A stretch of 64,000 bases of DNA from Gammaproteobacteria bacterium (GTDB lineage Bacteria; Pseudomonadota; Gammaproteobacteria; DSM-16500). Under the pieces are notes generated by a model, which did no database searches, was not told where the DNA came from, and worked only from the letters and a program-made list of their open reading frames with translations. A program made the translations under genes and the position numbers. The stretch is taken from NCBI GenBank assembly GCA_013816845.1, contig JACDDU010000007.1:87176-151175 (forward strand), written 5' to 3'. Of this stretch, positions 52,359 to 62,144 are shown piece by piece (position 1 is the stretch's first letter; each line of letters begins with the position of its first letter).

Positions 52359-53276
52359 TCACTTATCGTAAAGGGATTGAATGACATGATCAGCATGTTG
52401 CGGAATAAACCCAGTAAAATAATCGTGCCAATTTTTAGGCTGTGCAATTGAATCTAAAGGATAGCGCCAAACAAATTCTACAAACCCTGAAGGTAATGTA
52501 AGCGTACCGTCTGCCAATGCCGCATCACTCATCATTCCAAGCGTTGAACTTTGAGCGATCCCTGCTTTTTCTCCTCCTTTAATCACACCGCCATCTACAT
52601 TAAGAGGAATATTCAACGTCTTTAGAAAGTCGTGAAAATTTTCTAGACTTTTAAAGGATGAAAGCAAATGAATCGATAACGTAAAGTGATTAGGCCTTCT
52701 ACCAAATGCTAGCACCCATGCTAACAACTCATTGAAACGCTGCACAGTTTTGAATTCATTTAAGGTAGGTTTTGGCCAATCCCGGCCTTCTAGATAAGAA
52801 AGGATCATGCGTTCTAATTGAGTGGAAGATTGTTCATTTCCCTGTGCAGTTTCCTGAGCGAGTTGCTGAATCCTTCTAATATCGATCTTTTTTGCTTGCG
52901 TTGCATACTTGGTAATGATGGTGCTAATTTCAATAGGCATAGCTTCGAGCCTGAAATCAGCGACAACGGCTTGCGGTAAGGCGTCAATAGCAGGTAAGGT
53001 GCAACTCTGAGATTCGCTTAACCATTGAAAATCATTTTGCTTCTCTGGCAAGTAACCTTTACCTTTTGGTTCATATCCCAATGCCGAAAAAATCGAGGTG
53101 AGAACCGGGATCCCCGAATGCTCGCTTGGTAAATCAATGACAGCAAAATGATCCAAATAAAGAGTAGTCACATGTTTTTTGTAAAGTGCTTGCTCAATGA
53201 TAACCATTTGTGGTGTAACACTGCGATATTTTTCCCAAAGGGATTGCACAATTTTATGTCGCAATCTATCTAACAT
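52359..53276 (-). CDS. DUF1338 family protein, 2-oxoadipate dioxygenase-like
   Basis: Members of this family (HglS/YdcJ) are iron-dependent enzymes; characterised ones convert 2-oxoadipate to D-2-hydroxyglutarate in lysine breakdown. The 305-residue product has the metal-site histidine region YLDHFAVIDL (near 40-50), the second histidine in RPNHFTLSIHLL (near 195-205) and the glutamate in SGFVEFVWRYPL (near 266-277), matching the His-His-Glu triad. It is shorter than many family members. It is convergent with aroK. The substrate in this organism is not known from context. Confidence 0.82.
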   Translation of the reverse strand: MLDRLRHKIVQSLWEKYRSVTPQMVIIEQALYKKHVTTLYLDHFAVIDLPSEHSGIPVLTSIFSALGYEPKGKGYLPEKQNDFQWLSESQSCTLPAIDALPQAVVADFRLEAMPIEISTIITKYATQAKKIDIRRIQQLAQETAQGNEQSSTQLERMILSYLEGRDWPKPTLNEFKTVQRFNELLAWVLAFGRRPNHFTLSIHLLSSFKSLENFHDFLKTLNIPLNVDGGVIKGGEKAGIAQSSTLGMMSDAALADGTLTLPSGFVEFVWRYPLDSIAQPKNWHDYFTGFIPQHADHVIQSLYDK

Positions 53277-53708
53277 GCCAAACCCTACATAATTTTACCG
53301 AGCCTACGTTATCATTCCGTCACGAAAATGTCATTTCTCTCTCATCATTAAACAGCATGAGGTTACCATTTTTCTTCCTCACCTTGCTTTGATGTTTCAA
53401 TCAAAATTAATTAAAAGCGCACAGTTTTATATAAAAAGTCTCAGCACATATGTTGTTTTTATTTTTGAATTAAGCGGTCGCAAATGTATCTTCCATGTTA
53501 CGAAAGAGCATGGTAAAATTCTTTCATTTTTTTTTAAATTAACTTTACATCAGTAAGAGCTGCGTATAGAGTAGTAAAGACTTCTAGCCTTGCTCATTTA
53601 CAAAATTCCGCTTTTCCCCAATTCGCTCTTGTCGGAGCAATCATCCGTTTTGTGGTCCTCATCAATGCCATTTAGGGATGTTTCGTTGAAAACATAAGGA
53701 GATGTTCA
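53277..53708. other. 432-base gap upstream of the M4 protease gene
   Basis: An AT-rich gap with no convincing reading frame. A weak promoter candidate for the protease lies on the plus strand: TTTACA (53544-53549) and TATAGA (53565-53570), 15 bases apart, which would give a leader of about 130 bases. A run of nine or more T lies near 53526-53535. No RNA gene is recognised. Confidence 0.4.
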
Positions 53709-55382
53709 ATGGGTATTAATTCCAAACGATCTGTAATTTCAAGCCTATTGTTAGCGATCCCACTTAGTATGAGTTTTTCAGCTAGTTATGCTGCAAAGTC
53801 AATTGACCTTAGTCATCAAAAGCTAACGGTTCTTCAAGCGATGATTGCTCAATCTCTATCAAATTCCCATAGTAGTTCCATTCGTGAAATGAGCCGCTCT
53901 GTGGACTTCAATAAAACCGTTCACGTTCGCATTCAACAAACTTATCTTGGCTATCCCGTACTCGGTGGTGATGCCATTATTCACATCCCACAAGGTCAAC
54001 CGGCAAGTCATAATATTCCTGGCATGATTAGTAATGCAGTCACTCACAATGGTTCAATGAATGGCGAATTATTTGTAGGGCTAGAGAAGGATTTAAATAA
54101 TACCCCTCATTATATTTTTGAAGTAGCGCAAGCAAAACGTGCCCAACAAAAAGCGATCGAAGTTTATCAAAGTAAACTTGGATTAAAAGTAAATGCTAAA
54201 GATCAAACTAGTCGATTAGTTGTCTACTTAGATGATCATAATCAAGCACATTGGGCTTATGAAGTTCACTTCTATGTTGATCCAATCAAAGACGGATCTT
54301 TGCCGGCTAAACCTGTTTATGTTTTAGACGCCGTTTCATTCGCAACTTATGCAAACTGGGATGATATTCAAACCATTGAAACAGCTGTAACCGCAGGCGG
54401 TGGATTTGGTGGTAATAAAAAAATGGGTAAAACTGTTTATGATGGTTTGAAGGACCATCTCACCAAATTAAGTATAACCCGTGAGGATACTGCCAAAAAA
54501 TGCTGGCTTAAGAACGATGATGTTACTGTTAAACACAATCGTTCAAACGTCACACCCTCTTTTGATTGCGACAAAGTTAATGATGAACATAATAAAATTT
54601 ATTGGGATGCTGAACTTGATGCAGTGAATGGCGGATATTCTCCTGATAATGACGCGTTATTCGGCGGTTCTGTTATCAAGAACATGTATTCTGAATGGTA
54701 TGGCGTTCCTGTTTTGACTCAAGGTGGCAAACCTATGATGTTAACTATGGTTGTTCACGCGAACATGGATAATGCCTATTGGGATGGTTCAAAAATGACA
54801 TTTGGCGATGGCATAAGAATGTTTTATCCCCTAACGTCATTGGGTGTTGCAGCTCATGAGGTGAGTCATGGGTTTACGCAACAACATTCCAATTTAAATT
54901 ACTATGGCCAATCAGGCGGTATGAATGAAGCTTTTTCTGATATGGCAGCTCAAGCAGCTGAAGTTTATGCTTATGGTCCGGAAAAAAATAGTTGGCAGAT
55001 TGGTCCGGAAATTTTTAAAGCTGAAAATGAAGCGTTGCGATACATGGATAAGCCAAGTAAGGATTGTAAAGGTAAACGTCCTGGTAATTGGTGTTCCATT
55101 GATGATGCCTCACAATATACAGGGAATTTAGACGTTCATTACAGCAGTGGCGTTTACAATCACTTCTTTTATATTTTAGGAACGAAACCGGGTTGGGATG
55201 TGAAAAAAGCTTTTGAAGTGATGCTACATGCGAACATGAACTACTGGGTGCCACGTTCCACTTTTGTTCAAGCTGCTTGTGGTACTTTAAAAGCGGCAAA
55301 AGATTTAAAATTTAGCCAGGAAGAGATCGCAGATATCAGTGATGCCTTCACCCAAGTAAAAATTAGCACGAAAGATTGCTAA
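53709..55382 (+). CDS. Secreted zinc metalloprotease, M4 (thermolysin) family
   Basis: The 557-residue product is a secreted neutral protease of the thermolysin family, related to Legionella Msp/ProA (about 543 residues), which is a type II secretion substrate. It has a signal peptide (about 1-28), an FTP/PepSY-type propeptide (about 35-215) and the catalytic domain. The zinc site is H383-E384-V-S-H387 in AAHEVSHGF, and the third ligand is E407 in GGMNEAFSD, exactly 20 residues after H387 as in thermolysin. The active-site histidine is in LDVHYSSGVYNH. AAGGAGA lies 7 bases before the ATG. It stands alone, followed by a strong hairpin. Confidence 0.93.
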   Translation: MGINSKRSVISSLLLAIPLSMSFSASYAAKSIDLSHQKLTVLQAMIAQSLSNSHSSSIREMSRSVDFNKTVHVRIQQTYLGYPVLGGDAIIHIPQGQPASHNIPGMISNAVTHNGSMNGELFVGLEKDLNNTPHYIFEVAQAKRAQQKAIEVYQSKLGLKVNAKDQTSRLVVYLDDHNQAHWAYEVHFYVDPIKDGSLPAKPVYVLDAVSFATYANWDDIQTIETAVTAGGGFGGNKKMGKTVYDGLKDHLTKLSITREDTAKKCWLKNDDVTVKHNRSNVTPSFDCDKVNDEHNKIYWDAELDAVNGGYSPDNDALFGGSVIKNMYSEWYGVPVLTQGGKPMMLTMVVHANMDNAYWDGSKMTFGDGIRMFYPLTSLGVAAHEVSHGFTQQHSNLNYYGQSGGMNEAFSDMAAQAAEVYAYGPEKNSWQIGPEIFKAENEALRYMDKPSKDCKGKRPGNWCSIDDASQYTGNLDVHYSSGVYNHFFYILGTKPGWDVKKAFEVMLHANMNYWVPRSTFVQAACGTLKAAKDLKFSQEEIADISDAFTQVKISTKDC

Positions 55383-55390
55383 TCATTATG

Positions 55391-55416
55391 ATTCCCGCGG
55401 GATTCCCCGCGGGAAT
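55391..55416. terminator. Hairpin between the M4 protease gene and the zinc-ribbon gene
   Basis: Perfect 11-base GC-rich arms (55391-55401 and 55406-55416) with a 4-base loop lie between two convergent stops, 8 bases from each. There is no proper T-run on either strand, so it may stop transcription weakly in both directions. Confidence 0.6.
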
Positions 55417-55423
55417 ATAAAGT

Positions 55424-56134
55424 TCATCGCCGTCTCGAGCTAGGACTCCATTTCTGTTCAATATATTCCGTTGAAGCATTATCACGCTTTTGTTCTTGAG
55501 CCTTTTTAATATGGGCTTTTTCATTTTCTATTTTCTGTGCCGCCCCTTTTTGCGCTTGTTCCGCAGCTTGTCGAACGGGCGCGCTTTGGGGTAGACGTTT
55601 CATAAATTGTTGATGAGTGGGGCTTGCCGCATACTTGATTTTTCCAGCAATTTGCGTATCGATGAAAGGATTAGTAAAGTCTGCTTTTTCTTCTTGTCGT
55701 GCAATTTCACTTGGAGCATTTGCAGGTATTACGGGGGGTGTTTTATTGGTCTCGACAAGTGGACGGCGATTTAAAAATGATTCTCGGTGTTGTTTTTGTG
55801 CTTTGATATTTACTTGAGATTTTTTAGTCTGAAGTTTGTCTTCTTCAAACTCTTTTTCTCGTTCTTCATAGTATTCTTCTTCAGTTCGTACTAAACGTTC
55901 TTTCTTGTCCGTATCATCTTGGACTTTGGCTTTAGCATCAATTTTTAACCCCGTGTGACTCGTGGTTGAGTCATCGTGTTCTTTATTACGAGGCTTGTCT
56001 CGATTTGCTTTACGGCAAGATGCGCAAATGGTTCCGTAGGTGGTGCCTTCTGGTCCTCCCATCTCTAGAAACGCAGCAAGCGGCTTTTGAATTCCACAAC
56101 TACTGCATGTTTTCGTTAAGGTAGGATTGTTCAT
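55424..56134 (-). CDS. Hypothetical protein with N-terminal four-cysteine zinc ribbon
   Basis: I do not recognise a family. The 236-residue product begins with two CxxC pairs (C10/C13 and C37/C40) that should bind zinc, similar in layout to small zinc ribbons. The rest (about 45-236) is strongly charged and rich in Lys, Glu, Gln and Ala; it is likely disordered or coiled coil, with no membrane span or signal peptide. A weak ribosome binding site (AGAG) precedes the ATG. It may bind nucleic acid or protein; an effector role is also possible. It is transcribed alone. Confidence 0.7.
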   Translation of the reverse strand: MNNPTLTKTCSSCGIQKPLAAFLEMGGPEGTTYGTICASCRKANRDKPRNKEHDDSTTSHTGLKIDAKAKVQDDTDKKERLVRTEEEYYEEREKEFEEDKLQTKKSQVNIKAQKQHRESFLNRRPLVETNKTPPVIPANAPSEIARQEEKADFTNPFIDTQIAGKIKYAASPTHQQFMKRLPQSAPVRQAAEQAQKGAAQKIENEKAHIKKAQEQKRDNASTEYIEQKWSPSSRRR

Positions 56135-56491
56135 ATTTTAATCTCTATAGGGCTGGTTCGTCGGAAAATAATTTAAATAATACAACAAAATTGAGAATTC
56201 GGTTAGCAAATGATCAGATTTTTTAATAAAAATGGGTAAATGAGTTATCTGAAAATTATGTAAGAGAATATCATTGTTGCCTGTTGTAGCTAGATTCGCT
56301 ATATTCTTCGGGCTTCTTAACTTGCTCATTAACATGGAAATATTTGGTAAATAGAGCAAGTTAGTATAGCATATCACAACTTCCTACCCTACCGAAGATC
56401 CCGACACGGAGGTATTCGAGTGTGAACATGGATGAGCATCAAGTGTAACCTCGGCAACGAGGCTTTTAACATCATTATTGGAGAGTAAAAA
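56135..56491. other. 357-base gap upstream of hfq with possible leader or small RNA
   Basis: No convincing protein gene; a 79-codon minus-strand frame at 56138-56377 has no start signal or protein-like pattern. On the plus strand TTGGTA (56344-56349) and TATAGC (56365-56370), 15 bases apart, may be a promoter. About 75 bases later CCTCG (56449-56453), a GCAA loop and CGAGG (56458-56462) form a small hairpin followed by CTTTT. The segment 56377-56467 could be the hfq leader or a short RNA. The hfq ribosome binding site (GGAGAG) follows. Confidence 0.35.
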
Positions 56492-56809
56492 ATGACAAAA
56501 GGACCATCTTTACAAGATCCTTTCTTGAATTCGTTACGAAAAGAAAAGATTCCTGTATCTATTTATCTTGTGAATGGAATCAAGCTTCAAGGTGTGATTG
56601 AATCATTTGATCAATTTGTTGTTTTATTAAAAAATACTGTCAGTCAAATGGTTTATAAGCATGCCATTTCCACAATTGTTCCAGCCCGCAACGTTACTTC
56701 TCCTTTTGAATATAATACCAATGGTTATAACAATACTAATAACGGCAATGGTAATAAAAACAATATAAATAACATTCCTAATACAAAACCTGGATTTAAC
56801 CAAGAATAA
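56492..56809 (+). CDS. hfq: RNA chaperone Hfq
   Basis: Hfq is a hexameric Sm-like protein that helps small RNAs pair with mRNAs. The 105-residue product has the Sm core (residues 7-66) with [36 protein letters not shown] sequence, [10 protein letters not shown], and the Sm2 motif YKHAIST. The C-terminal tail (about 70-105) is very rich in asparagine and encoded by an AAT/AAC-rich stretch. TTGGAGAG lies before the ATG. hflX follows after 20 bases, as in most proteobacteria; miaA, the usual upstream neighbour, is absent. Confidence 0.96.
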   Translation: MTKGPSLQDPFLNSLRKEKIPVSIYLVNGIKLQGVIESFDQFVVLLKNTVSQMVYKHAISTIVPARNVTSPFEYNTNGYNNTNNGNGNKNNINNIPNTKPGFNQE

Positions 56810-56829
56810 CAATAAACGAGGACAGTCTA

Positions 56830-58086
56830 TTGAGAGAGCGCGACTCCGAGCGCGTTGTTTTAGTCCATGTCAATTTCCCTACGGGCTTGAAAGAAGACTT
56901 AGAAGAGTTTAAAGAGCTTGCTTGTTCTGCGGGGGCAAAGATTGTTGCAGTTGTGACAGGCACACGACGTGTGCCTGATGCAAAGTATTTTGTTGGCTCT
57001 GGCAAAGCTGCTGAAATAGCTGAGGCTGCTCGGGCTAATGACGCTGAATTAATTCTTTTTAATCATGTTTTATCTCCTGCGCAAGAACGTAATGTAGAGC
57101 GTCTTACATCGCTTCGTGTTCTTGATCGAACAGGATTAATTCTTGATATTTTTTCACAGCGCGCACGAAGCTTTGAGGGAAAGATGCAAGTTGAACTCGC
57201 TCAACTAAAGCATTTGGCCACTCGGTTAGTACGAGGTTGGACTCATTTAGAAAGACAGCGCGGCGGTATTGGTTTGCGCGGCCCTGGAGAAACACAACTT
57301 GAATCGGATCGTCGTTTAATTCGTAATCGAATTAAAGTGATTGATGCGCGTTTAGTAAAATTAAGTCAGCAGCGTGAGCTTGCGAGGCGGGCAAGACGCA
57401 AAGCGGTGGTGCCAACGGTTGCATTAGTTGGTTACACCAATGCTGGTAAATCGACGCTCTTTAATTATCTAACAGGCGCGAATGTTTATGTTGCTAATCA
57501 ATTATTCGCAACACTTGATCCTACATTGCGTCGCGTTGAGCTGCCTGAAGTTGGCGCTGTCATATTGGCTGATACCGTTGGCTTTATTCGTCATCTACCG
57601 CACGATTTAATCAAAGCATTTCATGCAACGTTAGAAGAAGTAAGTGAGGCTAATTTGCTTCTTCACGTCATTGACACGCACGACCCACTAAAAGATCAAC
57701 ATATCGAAGAAGTTGAGCATGTTCTTAATAGTATTGAAGCGAGCGGGGTCCCCACGATTTTGGTGTATAACAAAATCGATCTTTGCGAAAGCGAAACGAT
57801 GCTTTTGAATGCCGAGACACCTGAACGCGATGAATATAAAAAAATCAAACGGGTTTTCATTTCAGCAAAGGAAGGAAAAGGGTTTGATGTATTGGCCAAA
57901 GCGATTGCTGAAAAATTACAACACGATATCGTAAATTCTCAGCTGGTTTTAACGCCGAAAGATGGCAAATTGCGGGCGAAACTTTACGCACAAGATGCGG
58001 TGCTTGCCGAAGAGTCCGATGATGCCGGTAATTATTATTTGACTATTCGAATGCCTCGAGTAGAGTTTGAAAAGCTTTTCCGTTAA
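56830..58086 (+). CDS. hflX: GTPase HflX
   Basis: HflX is a GTPase that binds the 50S subunit and splits stalled ribosomes, for example after heat stress. The 418-residue product has the N-terminal HflX domain (VGSGKAAEIAEAARANDAELILFNHVLSPAQERN), the linker RLVRGWTHLERQRGGIGLRGPGETQLE and the G domain with GYTNAGKSTLFN near residue 201, DTVGFIRHLP and NKID. The start is TTG 56830 with AGGAC 6-7 bases upstream. yjeT follows after 60 bases; hflK and hflC, which normally lie between, are not there. Confidence 0.95.
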   Translation: MRERDSERVVLVHVNFPTGLKEDLEEFKELACSAGAKIVAVVTGTRRVPDAKYFVGSGKAAEIAEAARANDAELILFNHVLSPAQERNVERLTSLRVLDRTGLILDIFSQRARSFEGKMQVELAQLKHLATRLVRGWTHLERQRGGIGLRGPGETQLESDRRLIRNRIKVIDARLVKLSQQRELARRARRKAVVPTVALVGYTNAGKSTLFNYLTGANVYVANQLFATLDPTLRRVELPEVGAVILADTVGFIRHLPHDLIKAFHATLEEVSEANLLLHVIDTHDPLKDQHIEEVEHVLNSIEASGVPTILVYNKIDLCESETMLLNAETPERDEYKKIKRVFISAKEGKGFDVLAKAIAEKLQHDIVNSQLVLTPKDGKLRAKLYAQDAVLAEESDDAGNYYLTIRMPRVEFEKLFR

Positions 58087-58146
58087 TATAAAAAGCATTT
58101 TTAAAGCTTTTGTTCCATCATGCCACAATAATAGAGGAGTAACCGC

Positions 58147-59758
<1,612 letters not shown>

Positions 59759-59782
59759 TGGGCGCTTCGGATAAAATGTTTT

Positions 59783-59828
59783 CTTACTAGAAGTTGGTTT
59801 GCGCCTTGCGCAACCAACTTCTAGTAAG
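59783..59828. repeat. Perfect 17-bp inverted repeat in the tRNA-Leu leader
   Basis: Arms CTTACTAGAAGTTGGTT (59783-59799) and its exact complement (59812-59828) enclose a 12-base loop that itself holds GCGC/GCGC. It lies between the tRNA-Leu promoter and the gene, so the precursor RNA should contain this long hairpin 25 bases before the mature 5' end. It could be a dispersed palindromic element, a processing signal, or a terminator for transcription arriving from purA on the other strand (it lacks a T-run). Confidence 0.85.
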
Positions 59829-59854
59829 TTGACTTCTATCCTAAGTAGTCGCAC

Positions 59855-59882
59855 TTTATACTTCCGCATTATTTTTTGTCAA
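59855..59882 (-). promoter_or_regulatory. Strong promoter of tRNA-Leu
   Basis: On the minus strand a perfect TTGACA (59877-59882) and TATAAA (59855-59860, 5/6 match) are separated by 16 bases. It points toward tRNA-Leu, 97 bases away, so the leader would include the 17-bp hairpin. The GTG of the divergent recG lies 55 bases on the other side. Confidence 0.75.
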
Positions 59883-59936
59883 TGAATTAGCTTATCTTTA
59901 TGCTAAAGCATTGTTTGTAGAAAGAGAGAATTTTCC

Positions 59937-62024
59937 GTGTCGCCAAAACAAAATCCAATGATTAGTTCCGTCATAGAGATGCGCGGAGTAGGAAAACAAA
60001 TTGCCTCATTCCTCGCTCGCTTAAATATTTATTCGATCAGGGATGTGTTATTGCATTTTCCGCAGCGTTATCAAGATCGAAGTCGCATCATCCCCATCAA
60101 GCTACTGAAGCCTGGTGAAGAGCAGCTCTGTCAAGGCACAATTATTTCTATCGATCATCCGACGCGTGGTCGGACCAAAATGATGTGTGAACTACAAGAT
60201 GAGACCGGACGTCTTTTTTTACGTTTTTTTAATGTGATGGCATTTCAGAAAAATATTTTTCTACCCGGTACTATATTGCAATGTTTTGGTGAGGTTCGCA
60301 TTACAGCATTTGGTCGAGAAATGGTTCATCCAGAAATAAATGTCGTTCTTGATAAATTGCCCGAGCCCCTGCCGCATTACACAGCAATTTACCCAACAAC
60401 TGCGGGCTTGTACCAAAAAACTTGGCGTCAACTGGCAGCACAAGCACTAACTTGGCTAGACAAAACTTGCTGTATTGAGGAATTTCTACCGCAAGCCTGG
60501 TTAGATGAGCATCACTTTCCAGATATTAAAACTGCCCTGCGCGATATTCATCAACCCTCGACCCATCATTTGATTGATACACTTAATGAAAAACAATCTA
60601 AAATCCATCAACGTATTATTTTTGATGAATTGCTTACTCATCGACTGCAGCTTTTAAATTTTAAAAATACAGCGAAGCAACATGTAAGCCCTGCTTTACT
60701 GATGCAAGGAAATTTAAAAGAAAAATTATTAGACTCACTTCCCTTTTCCTTGACGGCTGCGCAACAACGCGTCGTAAAAGAAATAGAGCAAGATTTGGCG
60801 CAAACATCACCGATGTTACGATTATTGCAGGGCGACGTTGGTTCAGGAAAAACAATTGTTGCGGCATTTGCTGCCTTGCGAGCTGTCACTGGACAATTTC
60901 AAGCAGCCATGATGGCGCCAACCGAATTGTTAGCGGAGCAACATTATCGTGTTTTAAGAAGTTGGTTTGAACCTTTAGGTATCCATGTGGTGTTTCTTTC
61001 TGGACAAACGAAAGGTAGTGCACGTAAAGCAACCTTGGAATTAATGACTTCCGGGGGTGCGCAAGTTGTAGTGGGTACCCATGCACTTTTTCAAGAAGCA
61101 GTTTTATTTAAAAATCTCGCCTTGATTATTATTGATGAACAGCATCGTTTTGGTGTCGAGCAGCGTGCACAGTTACGCGAAAAAGGCATTGCCCATGGGT
61201 TGTATCCGCATCAATTAATAATGACGGCAACACCTATTCCGCGAACCCTCGCGATGAGTCTATATGCAGATCTCGACTGTTCCGTACTTGATGAATTACC
61301 ACCCGGTCGAACACCCATCGTGACAAGTGTGATGCCCGAATACAAAAGAAAGGAAGTAATTGATCGCATTCGTGAGGCATGTCAGAAGGCAAGGCAGGTT
61401 TATTGGGTATGTCCTCTCATTGAGGAGTCGGAGGTTATCCCCGGCGAGGCAGCGACTCAAGCTGCACTTCAATTACAAAGTTTGATGCCAGGTATCCAAG
61501 TCGGCTTGATTCATGGTCAGATGCCTGCTTCCGAAAAAGAAGCGGTAATGCAGCAATTCCAGCGACATGAAATTCACTTATTAGTTGCAACAACTGTTAT
61601 TGAAGTGGGGGTGGATGTACCCAACGCTAGCGTTATGGTGATTGAAAATGCTGAGCGATTGGGCTTGTCCCAGCTCCATCAATTGAGAGGGCGCGTCGGG
61701 CGGGGTGAATTGGCCAGCCATTGTATTTTACTTTATCGTGCGCCCCTTTCGGAATACGCTAAAGCCCGTTTGACGGTGATGAGAGAAACAACGGATGGAT
61801 TTAAAATAGCTGAGGAAGATTTGGCCTTAAGAGGTCCGGGCGAATTGCTGGGCACCAAGCAGACTGGAGAAATATCTTTTCGATTAGCTGACATTATCCG
61901 TGATAAGCAATTGTTGCCTCTTGTTCACCAAACCGCTTTAGAATTAATGAATAATAGGCCGGAAGATGTTCAAAAAATGCTCGTAAAAAATAAAGATGCT
62001 CGGCTCAGCTATGGGGAAATTTAA
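59937..62024 (+). CDS. recG: ATP-dependent DNA helicase RecG
   Basis: RecG is a superfamily 2 helicase that reverses stalled forks and processes branched DNA. The 695-residue product (E. coli 693) has an N-terminal wedge/OB domain (DVLLHFPQRYQDRS; residues about 30-170), Walker A GDVGSGKTIVA (about 299-309), the DEQH motif in IIIDEQHRFG, TATPIPRTLAM, and motif VI region QLRGRVGRG, followed by the C-terminal LGTKQTGE motif. The start is GTG 59937 with AGAGAG upstream; ATG 59958 would be shorter by 7 residues. Confidence 0.95.
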   Translation: MSPKQNPMISSVIEMRGVGKQIASFLARLNIYSIRDVLLHFPQRYQDRSRIIPIKLLKPGEEQLCQGTIISIDHPTRGRTKMMCELQDETGRLFLRFFNVMAFQKNIFLPGTILQCFGEVRITAFGREMVHPEINVVLDKLPEPLPHYTAIYPTTAGLYQKTWRQLAAQALTWLDKTCCIEEFLPQAWLDEHHFPDIKTALRDIHQPSTHHLIDTLNEKQSKIHQRIIFDELLTHRLQLLNFKNTAKQHVSPALLMQGNLKEKLLDSLPFSLTAAQQRVVKEIEQDLAQTSPMLRLLQGDVGSGKTIVAAFAALRAVTGQFQAAMMAPTELLAEQHYRVLRSWFEPLGIHVVFLSGQTKGSARKATLELMTSGGAQVVVGTHALFQEAVLFKNLALIIIDEQHRFGVEQRAQLREKGIAHGLYPHQLIMTATPIPRTLAMSLYADLDCSVLDELPPGRTPIVTSVMPEYKRKEVIDRIREACQKARQVYWVCPLIEESEVIPGEAATQAALQLQSLMPGIQVGLIHGQMPASEKEAVMQQFQRHEIHLLVATTVIEVGVDVPNASVMVIENAERLGLSQLHQLRGRVGRGELASHCILLYRAPLSEYAKARLTVMRETTDGFKIAEEDLALRGPGELLGTKQTGEISFRLADIIRDKQLLPLVHQTALELMNNRPEDVQKMLVKNKDARLSYGEI

Positions 62025-62144
62025 TAATGGGCTTTTAAATAGATCAAATAATAATCAATTCATGCATTTTAGTTAAAATCATTGACCCAATTTAAAAAGT
62101 TGTTAAGGTGAGAGTCCCCAGTAGACCACTTTGAGGGCTTATCC

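Noticed and set aside
56138..56377. A 79-codon minus-strand frame upstream of hfq
   Set aside because: No ribosome binding site, no domain and biased toward AT-rich codons; treated as intergenic.
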